NCBI GenBank assembly: GCA_030622115.1
Contig: JAUXGN010000004.1
Span: forward strand, 1-64,000
From: Candidatus Eiseniibacteriota bacterium
Lineage (GTDB): Bacteria > Joyebacterota > Joyebacteria > Joyebacterales > Joyebacteraceae
Length of the DNA: 64,000 nt
Direction of reading: 5' to 3'
A model generated the notes under the pieces. It was not told where the DNA came from, searched no databases, and saw only the letters and a list, made by a program, of their open reading frames with translations. The position numbers and the translations under genes were made by a program. Shown here in pieces: positions 51,940 to 61,238 of the stretch. Position 1 is the first letter of the stretch. Each line of letters opens with the position of its first letter.

Positions 51940-54304
51940 CGCAGGAAGGTTGTTCTGGGCGGCCCGTCGAGCATCTGCCATGGGCCCACGGGAGCTGGCT
52001 GTCAGAGTGTGGCGCGGGGTTCGGAATCGGTCCCTCCGCCCCAGGCGGCCGCGTCCGCAACACGAGATAGCATCGATCGATCGAGTCGCGTCGCGCCCGC
52101 CGGACTGCCTGGCAGAGGAGACCGGGAGGCTCTTGCGCGGCGCGCAGGATGCGGCTCTGCTCAAGGAGTCACTGGTCTCTATCGGGGTCTCACTTGAGCG
52201 AACAGTCGCGGAGGCGGAAGACATCATGGAAGGTCGGATTCCGGCCTTCGGCTGGACTCACTTTGAGCTCAGCTACCCACCCGACTGGCTCGATGATCCT
52301 GCGACTGGTGGCAGGTGGCCACTCGACTACTGGGCTGGACTCGATTTCCGTTTCAAGAAGGGACTGGACGATCCGCGCTACGTCTGGGAACTCAACCGGC
52401 AGCACGAACTGGTGACGCTCGCCCGCGCGTACGTGCTGACTTCGGAGGTCCGGTATGCGGAGGCGGTGTGGGCAAGCATAAGGTCGTGGGTTGAGCAGAA
52501 TCCTCCATTCCACGGGATAAACTGGACGAGCGCGCTTGAGGTCGCTCTCAGGCTGATTTCGTGGGCGTTCGCCGTGGATCTTGTGGGCCTCGCCGGGTCC
52601 CGGGACGGGGATGAGGAGGTTCTTGCACTCAGTGTCGCATTGCAAGCACGTCATCTGCATGATAACCTATCGGTTTACGCTTCATCGAAGAACAACCATC
52701 TGATCGGAGAGGCGTGCGGCCTTCTTGTCGCAGGGGCGAAGTTCGGTTTTCTCGACCAGGCAGCACGCTGGGAGGCCACGGGACGACGTATTCTGGAACG
52801 CGAATTGCCACTCCAGGTCGGTTGTGACGGGGTGAGTCGGGAACTGTCCGTTCAATACCAGAGTTTCGTGATGGAGTTCGGGCTGACTGCCCTGGCAGCA
52901 GGTGTGTCGATCGGCAGTCCAATGAGCCGCCGATTCCATGACGTGATCGGGCGGATGTCGTTCTTCCTCGCTGCCATCTGTGGGGAGGCTGAGACACCTC
53001 CTTCCATTGGTGACGAGGATGGCGGACGCGTCTACGACCTCAGTGGTGAACAGCACCGGCAAGCACTTCGGGCGGCCGCATGTGGGGAATTCGTGGCTGG
53101 GTCCGGGAGTCTGAAGGCTGGTGACGGTTCCGATCTGGAACCCGTTGTCTGGATGATGGGTGCGGACGTCGCTTCCAGAGGATCTCCGGACGGGCAGGAG
53201 ACAGGTGGGAGGCCTCGGAATCTACGGAGCGTAGCATTCCCCGAAGGCGGGTACTACGTTCTTGAAAGAGCGGGGCAGCACGCGGTCGTGGATTGTGGCG
53301 AGCTTGGGTATCTCTCGATCGCTGCACACGGGCACGCCGACTGTCTGTCTGTGTCGATGGCGGTGGACGGGCGCTGGTTGTTGGTCGATCCAGGTACCTA
53401 CTGCTACCATCGCGCGCGGGAGTGGCGTGATCATTTTAGATCCACACACGCGCACAACACGGTGACACTGGACGGTCTGGACCAATCAGAGATGCGTGGG
53501 CCGTTCATGTGGGGGAGAAGAGCTAGGCCACAGCCGCGCTCCTGGGCATCCTCAAGCCTCTTCGATCTCTTCGAGGGGGCTCATGATGGGTATGTCCGAA
53601 GTTGCGGGGTGACGCACCGCCGCACGATCGTACTCACGCGCGGCGGGGGCTCGATCATCATAGACCGGCTCGAGGGGTCCGGCGAACACCACGTGTCCGC
53701 ATCGTTCCAGCTCGACACCGGTGTGCGTATCTCGGCGGGAGATAGAGCCGAATCAGAGGATAGAGACGAGGGCATCGTCGGCGACGGAGAAGAGCATACC
53801 GCCGATAGCGGCCCGATCGCGTGGAGCGCGGATGAGCGTCTCGAACTGAGTTTCGCCGACGGCGCGGGGCTTAAGCTCAGTGCCTGGTTGCCTGAAGGTC
53901 TGGAATACTCGGTGGTTGCAGGTTCCAGCGAGCCGAGGAGAGGCTGGGTCTCGCACGGATTTGGTAAGATGGACCCGGCGCCACAGATCTCGTTCGGGGG
54001 AACACTCAAGCTTCCCGCCACTCTCGTGTTCGCGGCAGCGCCGCTTGGATCGCACGGGCACGTTGAGATCGAGCGGGAGAGAGGTCTCGCGGAGCGGGAA
54101 ATCGTCATCCGATTCATCGATGGCGACCATGTTGAGCGATGTCTGTTCGGAGAATCAGAGCTCGCTCAAGAATCGTTCAGCGGAACTTTCGGAATAGAGA
54201 TATCCGGAAGTGGCAGTGTCGAGGCTTCGGGCTTCGAGATAGAGAGATGGAATCGTAACGGACAGCCGATAGTTTTCACGGAGATTCCCAATCAGCTTAA
54301 GTAG
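51932..54304 (+). CDS. Heparinase II/III-fold (alginate-lyase-like) protein of the EPS island
   Basis: 790 residues from ATG 51932 (GGGAG 6 nt before; overlaps the previous gene by 8 nt). An alpha/alpha toroid (about 60-380) and a C-terminal beta-sandwich (from about 430). Candidate catalytic residues sit where expected in heparinase III-type lyases: Asn254/255 (SKNNHLIGEA), Tyr309 (VQYQSF) and His466/468 (HGHADCLSV). No signal peptide is seen, as is common for EPS-locus members. It may trim or edit uronic-acid polymer, or be a structural relative without lyase activity. It lies directly before the algD-like gene. Confidence 0.85.
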   Translation: MASAGRLFWAARRASAMGPRELAVRVWRGVRNRSLRPRRPRPQHEIASIDRVASRPPDCLAEETGRLLRGAQDAALLKESLVSIGVSLERTVAEAEDIMEGRIPAFGWTHFELSYPPDWLDDPATGGRWPLDYWAGLDFRFKKGLDDPRYVWELNRQHELVTLARAYVLTSEVRYAEAVWASIRSWVEQNPPFHGINWTSALEVALRLISWAFAVDLVGLAGSRDGDEEVLALSVALQARHLHDNLSVYASSKNNHLIGEACGLLVAGAKFGFLDQAARWEATGRRILERELPLQVGCDGVSRELSVQYQSFVMEFGLTALAAGVSIGSPMSRRFHDVIGRMSFFLAAICGEAETPPSIGDEDGGRVYDLSGEQHRQALRAAACGEFVAGSGSLKAGDGSDLEPVVWMMGADVASRGSPDGQETGGRPRNLRSVAFPEGGYYVLERAGQHAVVDCGELGYLSIAAHGHADCLSVSMAVDGRWLLVDPGTYCYHRAREWRDHFRSTHAHNTVTLDGLDQSEMRGPFMWGRRARPQPRSWASSSLFDLFEGAHDGYVRSCGVTHRRTIVLTRGGGSIIIDRLEGSGEHHVSASFQLDTGVRISAGDRAESEDRDEGIVGDGEEHTADSGPIAWSADERLELSFADGAGLKLSAWLPEGLEYSVVAGSSEPRRGWVSHGFGKMDPAPQISFGGTLKLPATLVFAAAPLGSHGHVEIERERGLAEREIVIRFIDGDHVERCLFGESELAQESFSGTFGIEISGSGSVEASGFEIERWNRNGQPIVFTEIPNQLK

Positions 54305-54337
54305 CAGCGGTTCGGCGAGAGGAGAGGCTCAAGAGAT

Positions 54338-55663
54338 ATGAAGATCAGCGTACTTGGACTTGGATATGTCGGCTGCGTATCGGCAGCCTGTCTTACAGAT
54401 ATGGGTCATCGCGTGATTGGTCTCGATGTGGATCCCAGGAAGCTTGAGCCGATTCGAGCCGGGTCAAGTCCCATCGTCGAGCCGGGCTTGGGTGAATTGA
54501 TCAAGAGTGCAGTGGTGGAGGGGCTCCTCACCGTCACCGATGACTACGAGGAGGCGATCAACGGGACGGAGATCTCGCTCGTGTGCGTCGGTACTCCATC
54601 GATGGAGAGCGGCAGCCCGAACCTTGAGTACACAAAGCGCGTATGTGAGCAGATGGGTAGTGTCTTCTCGCGGAAGAACGAATTCCATACCGTTATCTTC
54701 CGGAGCACGATACCTCCCGGCACCGTCGAGAATGAATTGATCCCGATCATCGAGAGTTCATCGGGGAAGAAGGAAGGTGAGGATTTCGGAGTCTGCTTCA
54801 ATCCGGAATTCCTTCGTGAGGCCTCTGCGGTCAAGGATTTCTACCATCCACCGAAGATTGTGATAGGCGAACGGACGCCAGGGAGTCGCGCCGGCGATGT
54901 TCTTCAGGAGCTGTACGCTCCGATCGACGCGCCGCTTGTGAGAACCGAACTCTCCGTATCGGAGATGGTGAAGTATGCGGACAACTGCTTCCATGCCATC
55001 AAGGTCTGTTTTGCGAACGAGATCGGGAATGTGGCGAAGGGACTCGGCGTCCCAGACAGTCACAAGGTGATGGAGATTTTCTGTCTGGACACGCAGCTGA
55101 ACCTGTCTCCCTACTACTTGAAGCCCGGATTCGCCTTCGGCGGGTCGTGCCTTCCGAAGGATCTGAGAGCCATCGTGAGGATGAGCCAGAGGCTCAATAT
55201 TGAGTGCCCGGTTCTGAGCGCCGCGATGCCGTCAAACGACCTGCAGATCCAGCGCGCCATTGACTACATAAGGCACAGCGGCAAGAAGAAGGTAGGCATT
55301 CTCGGAATGAGCTTCAAAGCCGAGACGGACGATCTCAGGGAGAGCCCAATCGTTCAGGTTGTGAGCACTCTGATCGGGAAGGGATACGATCTCTGCATCT
55401 ACGATGAGAACATCTCATGGGAGGAACTCTTCGGTGCGAATCTTGGATTCCTGGAGAGCGAACTACCGTATGCGCAGAGCCTCAAGGCAGGGAGCGTCGA
55501 TGAACTGCTGGAGAGATCCGAAGTCATCGTTGTGGCCAACGCCGCCGATGAGTTCAAGAGCGTGCCTGCCAGGATGCGCGAGGACCAGATAATGGTTGAT
55601 CTCGTCAGGATCGTTGAGGACACCGGAGTCGCACGCGGAACCTACATTGGCATCGCCTGGTAG
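54338..55663 (+). CDS. algD: GDP-mannose 6-dehydrogenase-like UDP/GDP-sugar dehydrogenase
   Basis: 441 residues. Oxidises a sugar nucleotide twice with NAD+ to the uronic acid. Motifs: Rossmann VLGLGYVGCVSAACL, SPIVEPGLGELI, FRSTIPPGTV, NPEFLREASAVKDF, catalytic Cys271 in FAFGGSCLPKD, and LGMSFKAETDDLRESP. The block order and close wording (for example SSGKK-DFGV, LNLS-YY-KPGFAFGGSCLPKD, FKA-TDDLRESP) match Pseudomonas AlgD more closely than UDP-glucose dehydrogenase, so GDP-mannose is the predicted substrate. A ManC-type enzyme downstream at 61239 would supply it. Confidence 0.88.
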   Translation: MKISVLGLGYVGCVSAACLTDMGHRVIGLDVDPRKLEPIRAGSSPIVEPGLGELIKSAVVEGLLTVTDDYEEAINGTEISLVCVGTPSMESGSPNLEYTKRVCEQMGSVFSRKNEFHTVIFRSTIPPGTVENELIPIIESSSGKKEGEDFGVCFNPEFLREASAVKDFYHPPKIVIGERTPGSRAGDVLQELYAPIDAPLVRTELSVSEMVKYADNCFHAIKVCFANEIGNVAKGLGVPDSHKVMEIFCLDTQLNLSPYYLKPGFAFGGSCLPKDLRAIVRMSQRLNIECPVLSAAMPSNDLQIQRAIDYIRHSGKKKVGILGMSFKAETDDLRESPIVQVVSTLIGKGYDLCIYDENISWEELFGANLGFLESELPYAQSLKAGSVDELLERSEVIVVANAADEFKSVPARMREDQIMVDLVRIVEDTGVARGTYIGIAW

Positions 55664-55709
55664 GAGAATCGGGGAGAGCTGTCGCTCCCTTGTTCTGACG
55701 GAGGCAACC

Positions 55710-56927
55710 GTGGAGAAGAACAAACGAATCCTCATTATCGTCGAGAACCTACCGGTTCCGTTCGACAGACGCGTCTGGCTCGAGTCCACGACGCTCAAAG
55801 CCGCCGGGTATGACGTCAGCGTCATCTGTCCGCAGGGGAAGGATTACGGGAAGTCGTTCGAGGTCCTGGACGGAATCTCGATCTACCGCTATCCGCCCCC
55901 GCCCGAGACGAGCAACAAGCTCTCGTACGCCTGGGAGTTTCCGTACTGCTGGATGGCCTCTCTCAGGCTCGCCTTCAGAGTCGCACGACGAGAGGGCTTC
56001 GACGCGATTCACGCGTGCAACCCGCCCGACACGTTCTTTCTGATCGGGCTCATATTCAAGCTTCTCAGACGTTCGAAGTTTGTGTTCGATCAGCACGATC
56101 TGTGTCCCGAGCTCTACCTTTCCAGATTCGGTGGACGTCGGTCGATCAACTTCGGACTGCTTCGCGGTCTCGAGTGGCTGACATACCGCAGTGCGGATAT
56201 GGTGATAGCGACGAACGTCTCGTACAAACAGCATGCTTCCACAGTAGGGGGCTTTCCTGAGAGCAAGATCCACGTTGTCCGGAGTGGACCGAGGATCTCT
56301 CAGTTCACGCGGGTCGAGCCGGAGGAGAAGCTCAGGAGCGGGAAGAAGCACCTCGTCTGTTACCTCGGGGTCATGGCTCCTCAGGATGGGCTCGACTATC
56401 TGCTTCGCTCGATCAGACACGTCGTCGATGTCGTCGGCCGGAAGAACGTCCACTTCGTACTGATCGGTTCGGGTGATTCCTTCGCGGACGTGAAGCTCCT
56501 CCGGGACGATCTCGGCCTGGCCGATTCCGTTGAGATGACGGGTCGCATCCCGGACGAGGATGTGAGACGGTATCTATCGACCGCCGATGTCTGTGCGTGT
56601 CCCGACCCGAAAAATCTGCTGAATGATGTTTCCACGATGAACAAGGTCCTGGAGTACATGACTTTTGCCAAACCGATGGTCTCCTTCGATCTTAAGGAAA
56701 GCCGTTTCTCTGCGCAGGAGGGCGCGCTGTACGCTGCGCCCAATGACGAGATCGAGTTTGGCGAGCGGATCATACAGCTTCTCGATGATCCGGAACTCCG
56801 TGACAGACTGGGTAGGCAGAACCGCAAGCGCATCGAGGACGCTCTTTGTTGGGAGCACACTGGAGAGGAAATCGTCAGAGCGTACGACGCTCTGTTCGGC
56901 TTTGATGTGGCTTCGGAGGAAGCGTAA
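55710..56927 (+). CDS. GT4 glycosyltransferase (WbuB-like N-terminus)
   Basis: 405 residues from GTG 55710, with GGAGG 5 nt upstream. Begins ILIIVENLPVPFDRRVWLESTTLKAAGYDVSVICP, the fold opening of WbuB-type transferases, followed by CNPPDTFFLIG, FDQHDLCPEL, VCYLGVMAPQDGLDYLLRSI and DVSTMNKVLEYMTFAKPMVSFDL with the donor-site Glu. In this subgroup GV/LM.PQDG replaces GRL.KG. The stop overlaps the next start by one base (TAATG). Probably a GlcNAc/FucNAc-type or uronic-acid transferase in repeat-unit assembly; donor not determinable. Confidence 0.84.
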   Translation: MEKNKRILIIVENLPVPFDRRVWLESTTLKAAGYDVSVICPQGKDYGKSFEVLDGISIYRYPPPPETSNKLSYAWEFPYCWMASLRLAFRVARREGFDAIHACNPPDTFFLIGLIFKLLRRSKFVFDQHDLCPELYLSRFGGRRSINFGLLRGLEWLTYRSADMVIATNVSYKQHASTVGGFPESKIHVVRSGPRISQFTRVEPEEKLRSGKKHLVCYLGVMAPQDGLDYLLRSIRHVVDVVGRKNVHFVLIGSGDSFADVKLLRDDLGLADSVEMTGRIPDEDVRRYLSTADVCACPDPKNLLNDVSTMNKVLEYMTFAKPMVSFDLKESRFSAQEGALYAAPNDEIEFGERIIQLLDDPELRDRLGRQNRKRIEDALCWEHTGEEIVRAYDALFGFDVASEEA

Positions 56928-57943
56928 TGCCCGGTCCCGTCGGTTGCATCGCCGCGGTTACGTATGGCTGCAACGCCAGGTGCGTCATGTGCGATATCTG
57001 GAAGCGGGATGCGGACGTCCCACGCGAACTCACGCCGGACGAATATCGCTGGCTGCCGGGGAGTCTCAAGTCGATCAACGTGAGTGGTGGGGAGCCGTTC
57101 CTCCGTGATGATCTTCCGGAGATCGTTGCGATCATGTCGGAAACATGCCGACGCGCTCGCATCGTTATTTCGACCAACGGTCTCTTGCCGGAGCGTATCG
57201 AGGCGACCGTTGCGAGGATCAACGAGACGTCTCCAAAAGGATCCGACCCTGCCGGGGCGGTGGCCGTGAGGGTGTCCGTCGACGCGCTGGGGGAGGTGCA
57301 CGACCGAATTCGCGGCGTCCCGGGCGCCTACGAGAAGGCGATGGAGACTGTTCGTAGACTCCAGCGGTTGGGAGTCCCTGATCTCGGGCTTGCGGCGACA
57401 TTGACTCAGGACAACGTCGGCGAGATCACGAGGGTGAAGAAGAAAGCAGACGAACTCGGCATTCGCTTCGTCATGAGCGCCGCGCACAGCTCCCCGATCT
57501 TCTTCGGTGAGCACGAAGTGGAGCGTCCTCACTCGAAGGAGTCGGTCGGCGAAGTACTTGGTCTCATGAGGGATCACCTTCGTTCGCGGCACCCTTATGA
57601 TTGGGCCAAGGCGTATTACCTGCGGGGCGTCGTCGAGTACATCAAGGGTCGGCCTCGGCGAATGCCGTGCCGCGCCGGCCTCGACTTCTTCTTTCTGGAT
57701 CCTTGGGGCGACGTCTATCCATGCAACATCGGTGGAACGAAGATGGGGAATGCGCGGGAGAACGACTTCAGAAGCATGCAAAAAAGAACAAGGCAAGTCG
57801 TGCGCGAATCAGTGGCGTCGTGCAGTGTTCAGTGCTGGATGGTTTGTACGGTAGCGCCACCCATGAGCAGACGGCCTCTGAAGCCGCTGGCCTGGATGTT
57901 TGGAGCCAAGTTCCTCGGGCTTGACACCAGACCGGACCGGTGA
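56927..57943 (+). CDS. Radical SAM protein with SPASM-like C-terminal cysteines, in the EPS island
   Basis: 338 residues. The motif is Cys15-x3-Cys19-x2-Cys22 (CNARCVMC), with VSGGEPFLRDD, STNGL and VSVDALGEVHDRIRGVPGAY of the barrel. The C-terminal part has PCRAGLDFFFLDPWGDVYPCNIG and CSVQCWMVC, resembling the auxiliary [4Fe-4S] segments of SPASM/twitch enzymes. ATG 56927 overlaps the glycosyltransferase gene upstream by one base, so it is made with the EPS enzymes. Substrate unknown: candidates are a sugar nucleotide, the polyprenyl-linked glycan or a small peptide, though no peptide gene is visible next to it. Confidence 0.85.
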   Translation: MPGPVGCIAAVTYGCNARCVMCDIWKRDADVPRELTPDEYRWLPGSLKSINVSGGEPFLRDDLPEIVAIMSETCRRARIVISTNGLLPERIEATVARINETSPKGSDPAGAVAVRVSVDALGEVHDRIRGVPGAYEKAMETVRRLQRLGVPDLGLAATLTQDNVGEITRVKKKADELGIRFVMSAAHSSPIFFGEHEVERPHSKESVGEVLGLMRDHLRSRHPYDWAKAYYLRGVVEYIKGRPRRMPCRAGLDFFFLDPWGDVYPCNIGGTKMGNARENDFRSMQKRTRQVVRESVASCSVQCWMVCTVAPPMSRRPLKPLAWMFGAKFLGLDTRPDR

Positions 57944-57980
57944 GAATCTCACTCGTCGTCAGGAGGTATGTCGCCCTGCA

Positions 57981-59201
57981 ATGAGAGTGCTCGCGGCAAA
58001 CAAATTCTACTTTGTGAGAGGGGGCAGCGAACGGTACCTCTTCGAACTGACTCGCATTCTCGAAGAACGCGGTCACAGTGTGGTGCCGTTCGCGATGGAG
58101 CATCCGCAGAATGAGGAGAGTGAGTACGCCGACCTGTTCGTTTCACACGTCGGCTTCCACACCCGTCGCAATGTCGGGGATCTCCTGAGAACCGCCGCGC
58201 GCGTGGTGCATTCCGTGGAGGCCCGGAGGAAGATCGTAGCGCTGGTGAGGCGTACGCAGCCTGATGTGGCCCATCTTCACAACATAGCGCACCAGCTTTC
58301 TCCTTCGATCATATATGGGCTCAAGGCCGAGGGCGTGCCGATAGTGCAGACGCTCCACGACCACAAGCTCATCTGCCCGAACTACCAGATGTTCGTTGAC
58401 GGGCAGCCGTGCGAACGCTGCGCGAAGTGGCGCTACTACAATGCGTGTGTCCACAGATGCATGCACGGCTCGATCGCGTGGAGCTGTCTGGTTGCTGTCG
58501 AAGCGTACGCTCGCAAGCTGTTGGGAACGTACAGCAGGCACGTCGATACGTTCATAGCTCCGAGTCGATCGCTCATGGATCGCATGATAGCTCACGGAGT
58601 TGAACCGGGGAAGATAGTGCATCTGCCCAACGCGATCGAGCTCAAGGATTACGAGCCACGCTTCGAGTCGGACGGCTACGCCGCTTATGTAGGCCGTCTT
58701 TCGGCCGGAAAGGGACTTGAAACGCTTCTGGAAGCTCTCGCTCTCTCTCCCGGCGTTGTGTTTAAGGTGGTAGGGGACGGTCCCAGCGCGGATGATCTCA
58801 AGTCGATCGTGGAGCAACGCGGGCTCAGAAACGTGGAGTTCGTGGGCTACAAGAGTGGCGTGGAGTTGAGGACAATCTTGCGCGGCGCTCAGTTCGTCGT
58901 TGTGCCGTCTGAGTGCTATGAGAACTCACCACTCGTTGTGTACGAGGCATGCGCGTACGGGAAGGCCGTGATCGGCTCGTTGATGGGTGGAATACCCGAG
59001 CTGATCGAGGATGGTGAGACGGGTCTCCTTTTCACCCCCGGAGATGCTCAAGAACTTGCAGAGGCGCTCGCCACGTTGTGGAACGATAGGGAGAGATCGG
59101 TCCGGATGGGCAAGGAGGCTCGTCGACGGGCCGAGAGGGAGTACGGTCCTGACCGCCATTACGAGCAGATAATGTCGATATACGAGAGGGTCTCGCAGTG
59201 A
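57981..59201 (+). CDS. GT4 glycosyltransferase
   Basis: 406 residues: VLAANKFYFVRGGSERYLFELTRIL, VAHLHNIAHQLSPSIIYGLKAEGVPIVQTLHD, the Cys-bearing loop CERCAKWRYYNACVHRC common in this subgroup, AYVGRLSAGKGLETLLEAL, VEFVGYKSGVELRTILRGAQFVVVPS, ENSPLVVYEACAYGKAVIGS and DGETGLLF. ATG 57981 places AGGAGG 14 nt upstream, a long spacing; no better start agrees with the conserved strand. Ends in a GTGA overlap with the next gene. Confidence 0.85.
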   Translation: MRVLAANKFYFVRGGSERYLFELTRILEERGHSVVPFAMEHPQNEESEYADLFVSHVGFHTRRNVGDLLRTAARVVHSVEARRKIVALVRRTQPDVAHLHNIAHQLSPSIIYGLKAEGVPIVQTLHDHKLICPNYQMFVDGQPCERCAKWRYYNACVHRCMHGSIAWSCLVAVEAYARKLLGTYSRHVDTFIAPSRSLMDRMIAHGVEPGKIVHLPNAIELKDYEPRFESDGYAAYVGRLSAGKGLETLLEALALSPGVVFKVVGDGPSADDLKSIVEQRGLRNVEFVGYKSGVELRTILRGAQFVVVPSECYENSPLVVYEACAYGKAVIGSLMGGIPELIEDGETGLLFTPGDAQELAEALATLWNDRERSVRMGKEARRRAEREYGPDRHYEQIMSIYERVSQ

Positions 59202-60295
59202 GAATCGCAATGCTGGGACAGAAGGGAATACCGGCCACGTATGGAGGGATCGAACGGCACGTCGAGGAGCTGACGACAAGGCTCGTCGACCGGGGCCACG
59301 ATGTGACGGTCTACTGCCGGCCCTACTATACGAAGATCAAGGGGGACTATCGGGGCGTCCATCTGGCCACTATTCCGAGCGTGAGAACGAAGCACCTCGA
59401 CACGGCCACGCACTGCGCCCTGGCGATTCCCCATATCCTGGCTAAGGGATACGACGTAGTGCACTTCCACGCATTGGGGCCGTCGCTCTTCGCCAATCTC
59501 CCCGGGCTCCGGGGCACTAAGACGATCGTGACAGTACACGGCCTGGATTGGCAGCGTGAGAAGTGGGGGACTCTTGCCACCTGGGTCCTTCGAAGGTGCG
59601 AGCACACATCGATCTTCTATCCGAACAGAACGATAGTGGTCTCGAAGGCCCTGAGGGACTATTTCTCGGAGAACTACGGGAAGATAGTCACGTACATCCC
59701 GAACGGCACAGTTCTGCCTCACGTACGTCAGGCAGAGAAGATACAGGCAATGGGGCTCGAGCCCGGGAAGTACGTGCTCTTCGTCGGCCGCCTCGTGCCG
59801 GAAAAGGGCTGCCACTATCTTCTGGACGCATACAAACAGCTCGACACCGACATGGAACTCGTGATAGCGGGAGGAACGAGCTTCTCGTCGGAGTACGTGG
59901 ACAAGCTCCACGCGATGGGAGGAGATCGAGTGCGTTTTCTCGGGTACGTCTACGGTGATGTGCTTGATGAGCTGTACTCCAACGCGAGGATCTTCGTCCT
60001 TCCTTCCGATCTCGAGGGGCTTCCGATCGCGCTTCTGGAGGCTATGAGCTTCGGGAACTGCTGCCTGACGAGTGACATCCCGGAGAACCTGGAGGTCATT
60101 GGAGACTGCGGCGCGACGTTCAGACAGGGCGATGTCAACGATCTTGCAGGCAAGCTCAAGACTTTGTTCGAGAACCCGGAGCGCTGCGAAGCGATGGGTA
60201 CGCATGCGCGCAGGCACGTTCTCGAGACGTATGATTGGGACGGCGTGACGCTCCACACCGAGGCCATGTACTACACGATGCTGCGGGGGTTCTGA
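59198..60295 (+). CDS. GT4 glycosyltransferase (AceA/rhamnosyltransferase-like)
   Basis: 365 residues. Begins IAMLGQKGIPATYGGIERHVEELTTRLVDRGHDVTVYCR, a form shared with many EPS rhamnosyl- and mannosyltransferases, then TVHGLDWQREKWG, LFVGRLVPEKGCHYLLDAY, VRFLGYVYGDVLDELYSNARIFVLPS and EGLPIALLEAMSFGNCCLTS. GTG 59198 overlaps the preceding stop (GTGA). Sugar unassigned. Confidence 0.86.
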   Translation: MRIAMLGQKGIPATYGGIERHVEELTTRLVDRGHDVTVYCRPYYTKIKGDYRGVHLATIPSVRTKHLDTATHCALAIPHILAKGYDVVHFHALGPSLFANLPGLRGTKTIVTVHGLDWQREKWGTLATWVLRRCEHTSIFYPNRTIVVSKALRDYFSENYGKIVTYIPNGTVLPHVRQAEKIQAMGLEPGKYVLFVGRLVPEKGCHYLLDAYKQLDTDMELVIAGGTSFSSEYVDKLHAMGGDRVRFLGYVYGDVLDELYSNARIFVLPSDLEGLPIALLEAMSFGNCCLTSDIPENLEVIGDCGATFRQGDVNDLAGKLKTLFENPERCEAMGTHARRHVLETYDWDGVTLHTEAMYYTMLRGF

Positions 60296-60328
60296 CGCGG
60301 GCACGTTCCTGACGGAGGAGTTCACGAA

Positions 60329-61216
60329 GTGGATATAGCGGGTCTGTTGGCGACGGAGCGCGGGACGCTGGAGAGCGACCTCGGCGAATGGCTCCCGGCC
60401 GAGGGAGAATACCCGACCGTGATCCACGAGGCGCTCAGATACTCCGCGCTCGGTGGCGGGAAGCGCCTGCGCCCGATTCTGGCTCTGGCTGCAACACGCT
60501 CGTTGGGATCGGATCCGGATCTCATCATCAGATCGGCATGCGCGATCGAGTACGTGCACTGCTGTTCTCTCGTTCTCGACGATCTTCCTTCGATGGACAA
60601 CGCCTCGATGCGGCGAGGACGCCCTGCGGTCCACAGAGTCTTCGGCATCGCGACGGCGATCCTCGCGGCTGACGCGCTTCTGATGCATGCCTTCAGACTT
60701 GTTGCCGACAACGGTGAAGCCATCGGTGCGTCGGGGCGTTCCGTGGCGGCGGCTGTGAGGAACCTCGCGATGGCCGTGGGGTCGTACGGCATGGTCGGAG
60801 GCCAGCAGGTGGACCTCGATGCTTCTTTCAGGGGAAGGAGCGATCCGGGGATCGTGGAGTACATTCAGACCCGCAAGACGGCCTCGCTGTTCGTCGTGGC
60901 TGCGATGATCGGCGGCACTCTGCTCGATGCAGAGCAGAGTCGCATTGATTGCGTAGGGCGATACGCGCGCAATCTGGGGCTTGCCTATCAGATTGTCGAC
61001 GACATTCTCGATGTCGAAGGTGACAAGGACGTTGTCGGCAAGGATCTCCACAAGGATCAGGATAAACTGACCTTCGTTGCCCTGCATGGAGTAGATGGCG
61101 CTCGCAGGATGGCGAGGGGATTCATAGATGAAGCGCTCCTCTGCCTCGACCACGTGGGAGATGACGTGCGGGTCTTGCGCGGACTGGCGGACTACTGCCT
61201 CGACAGAGTGGCTTGA
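60329..61216 (+). CDS. ispA: Short-chain polyprenyl synthetase (farnesyl/geranylgeranyl diphosphate synthase, IspA-like)
   Basis: 295 residues. Both Asp-rich motifs are present: DDLPSMD at 84-90 (the bacterial DDx4D form) and DDILD at 224-228, with GGGKRLRPIL for the isopentenyl diphosphate site and LAYQIVDD. The small Cys/Cys pair before the first motif (VHCCSLV) instead of an aromatic makes chain length between C15 and C20 uncertain. GTG 60329 follows GGAGGAG at 8 nt. It makes precursors for undecaprenyl carriers, quinones or both; the location between EPS genes suggests carrier lipid supply. Confidence 0.9.
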   Translation: MDIAGLLATERGTLESDLGEWLPAEGEYPTVIHEALRYSALGGGKRLRPILALAATRSLGSDPDLIIRSACAIEYVHCCSLVLDDLPSMDNASMRRGRPAVHRVFGIATAILAADALLMHAFRLVADNGEAIGASGRSVAAAVRNLAMAVGSYGMVGGQQVDLDASFRGRSDPGIVEYIQTRKTASLFVVAAMIGGTLLDAEQSRIDCVGRYARNLGLAYQIVDDILDVEGDKDVVGKDLHKDQDKLTFVALHGVDGARRMARGFIDEALLCLDHVGDDVRVLRGLADYCLDRVA

Positions 61217-61238
61217 TTGCAGGCAGCACGGAGGGATT

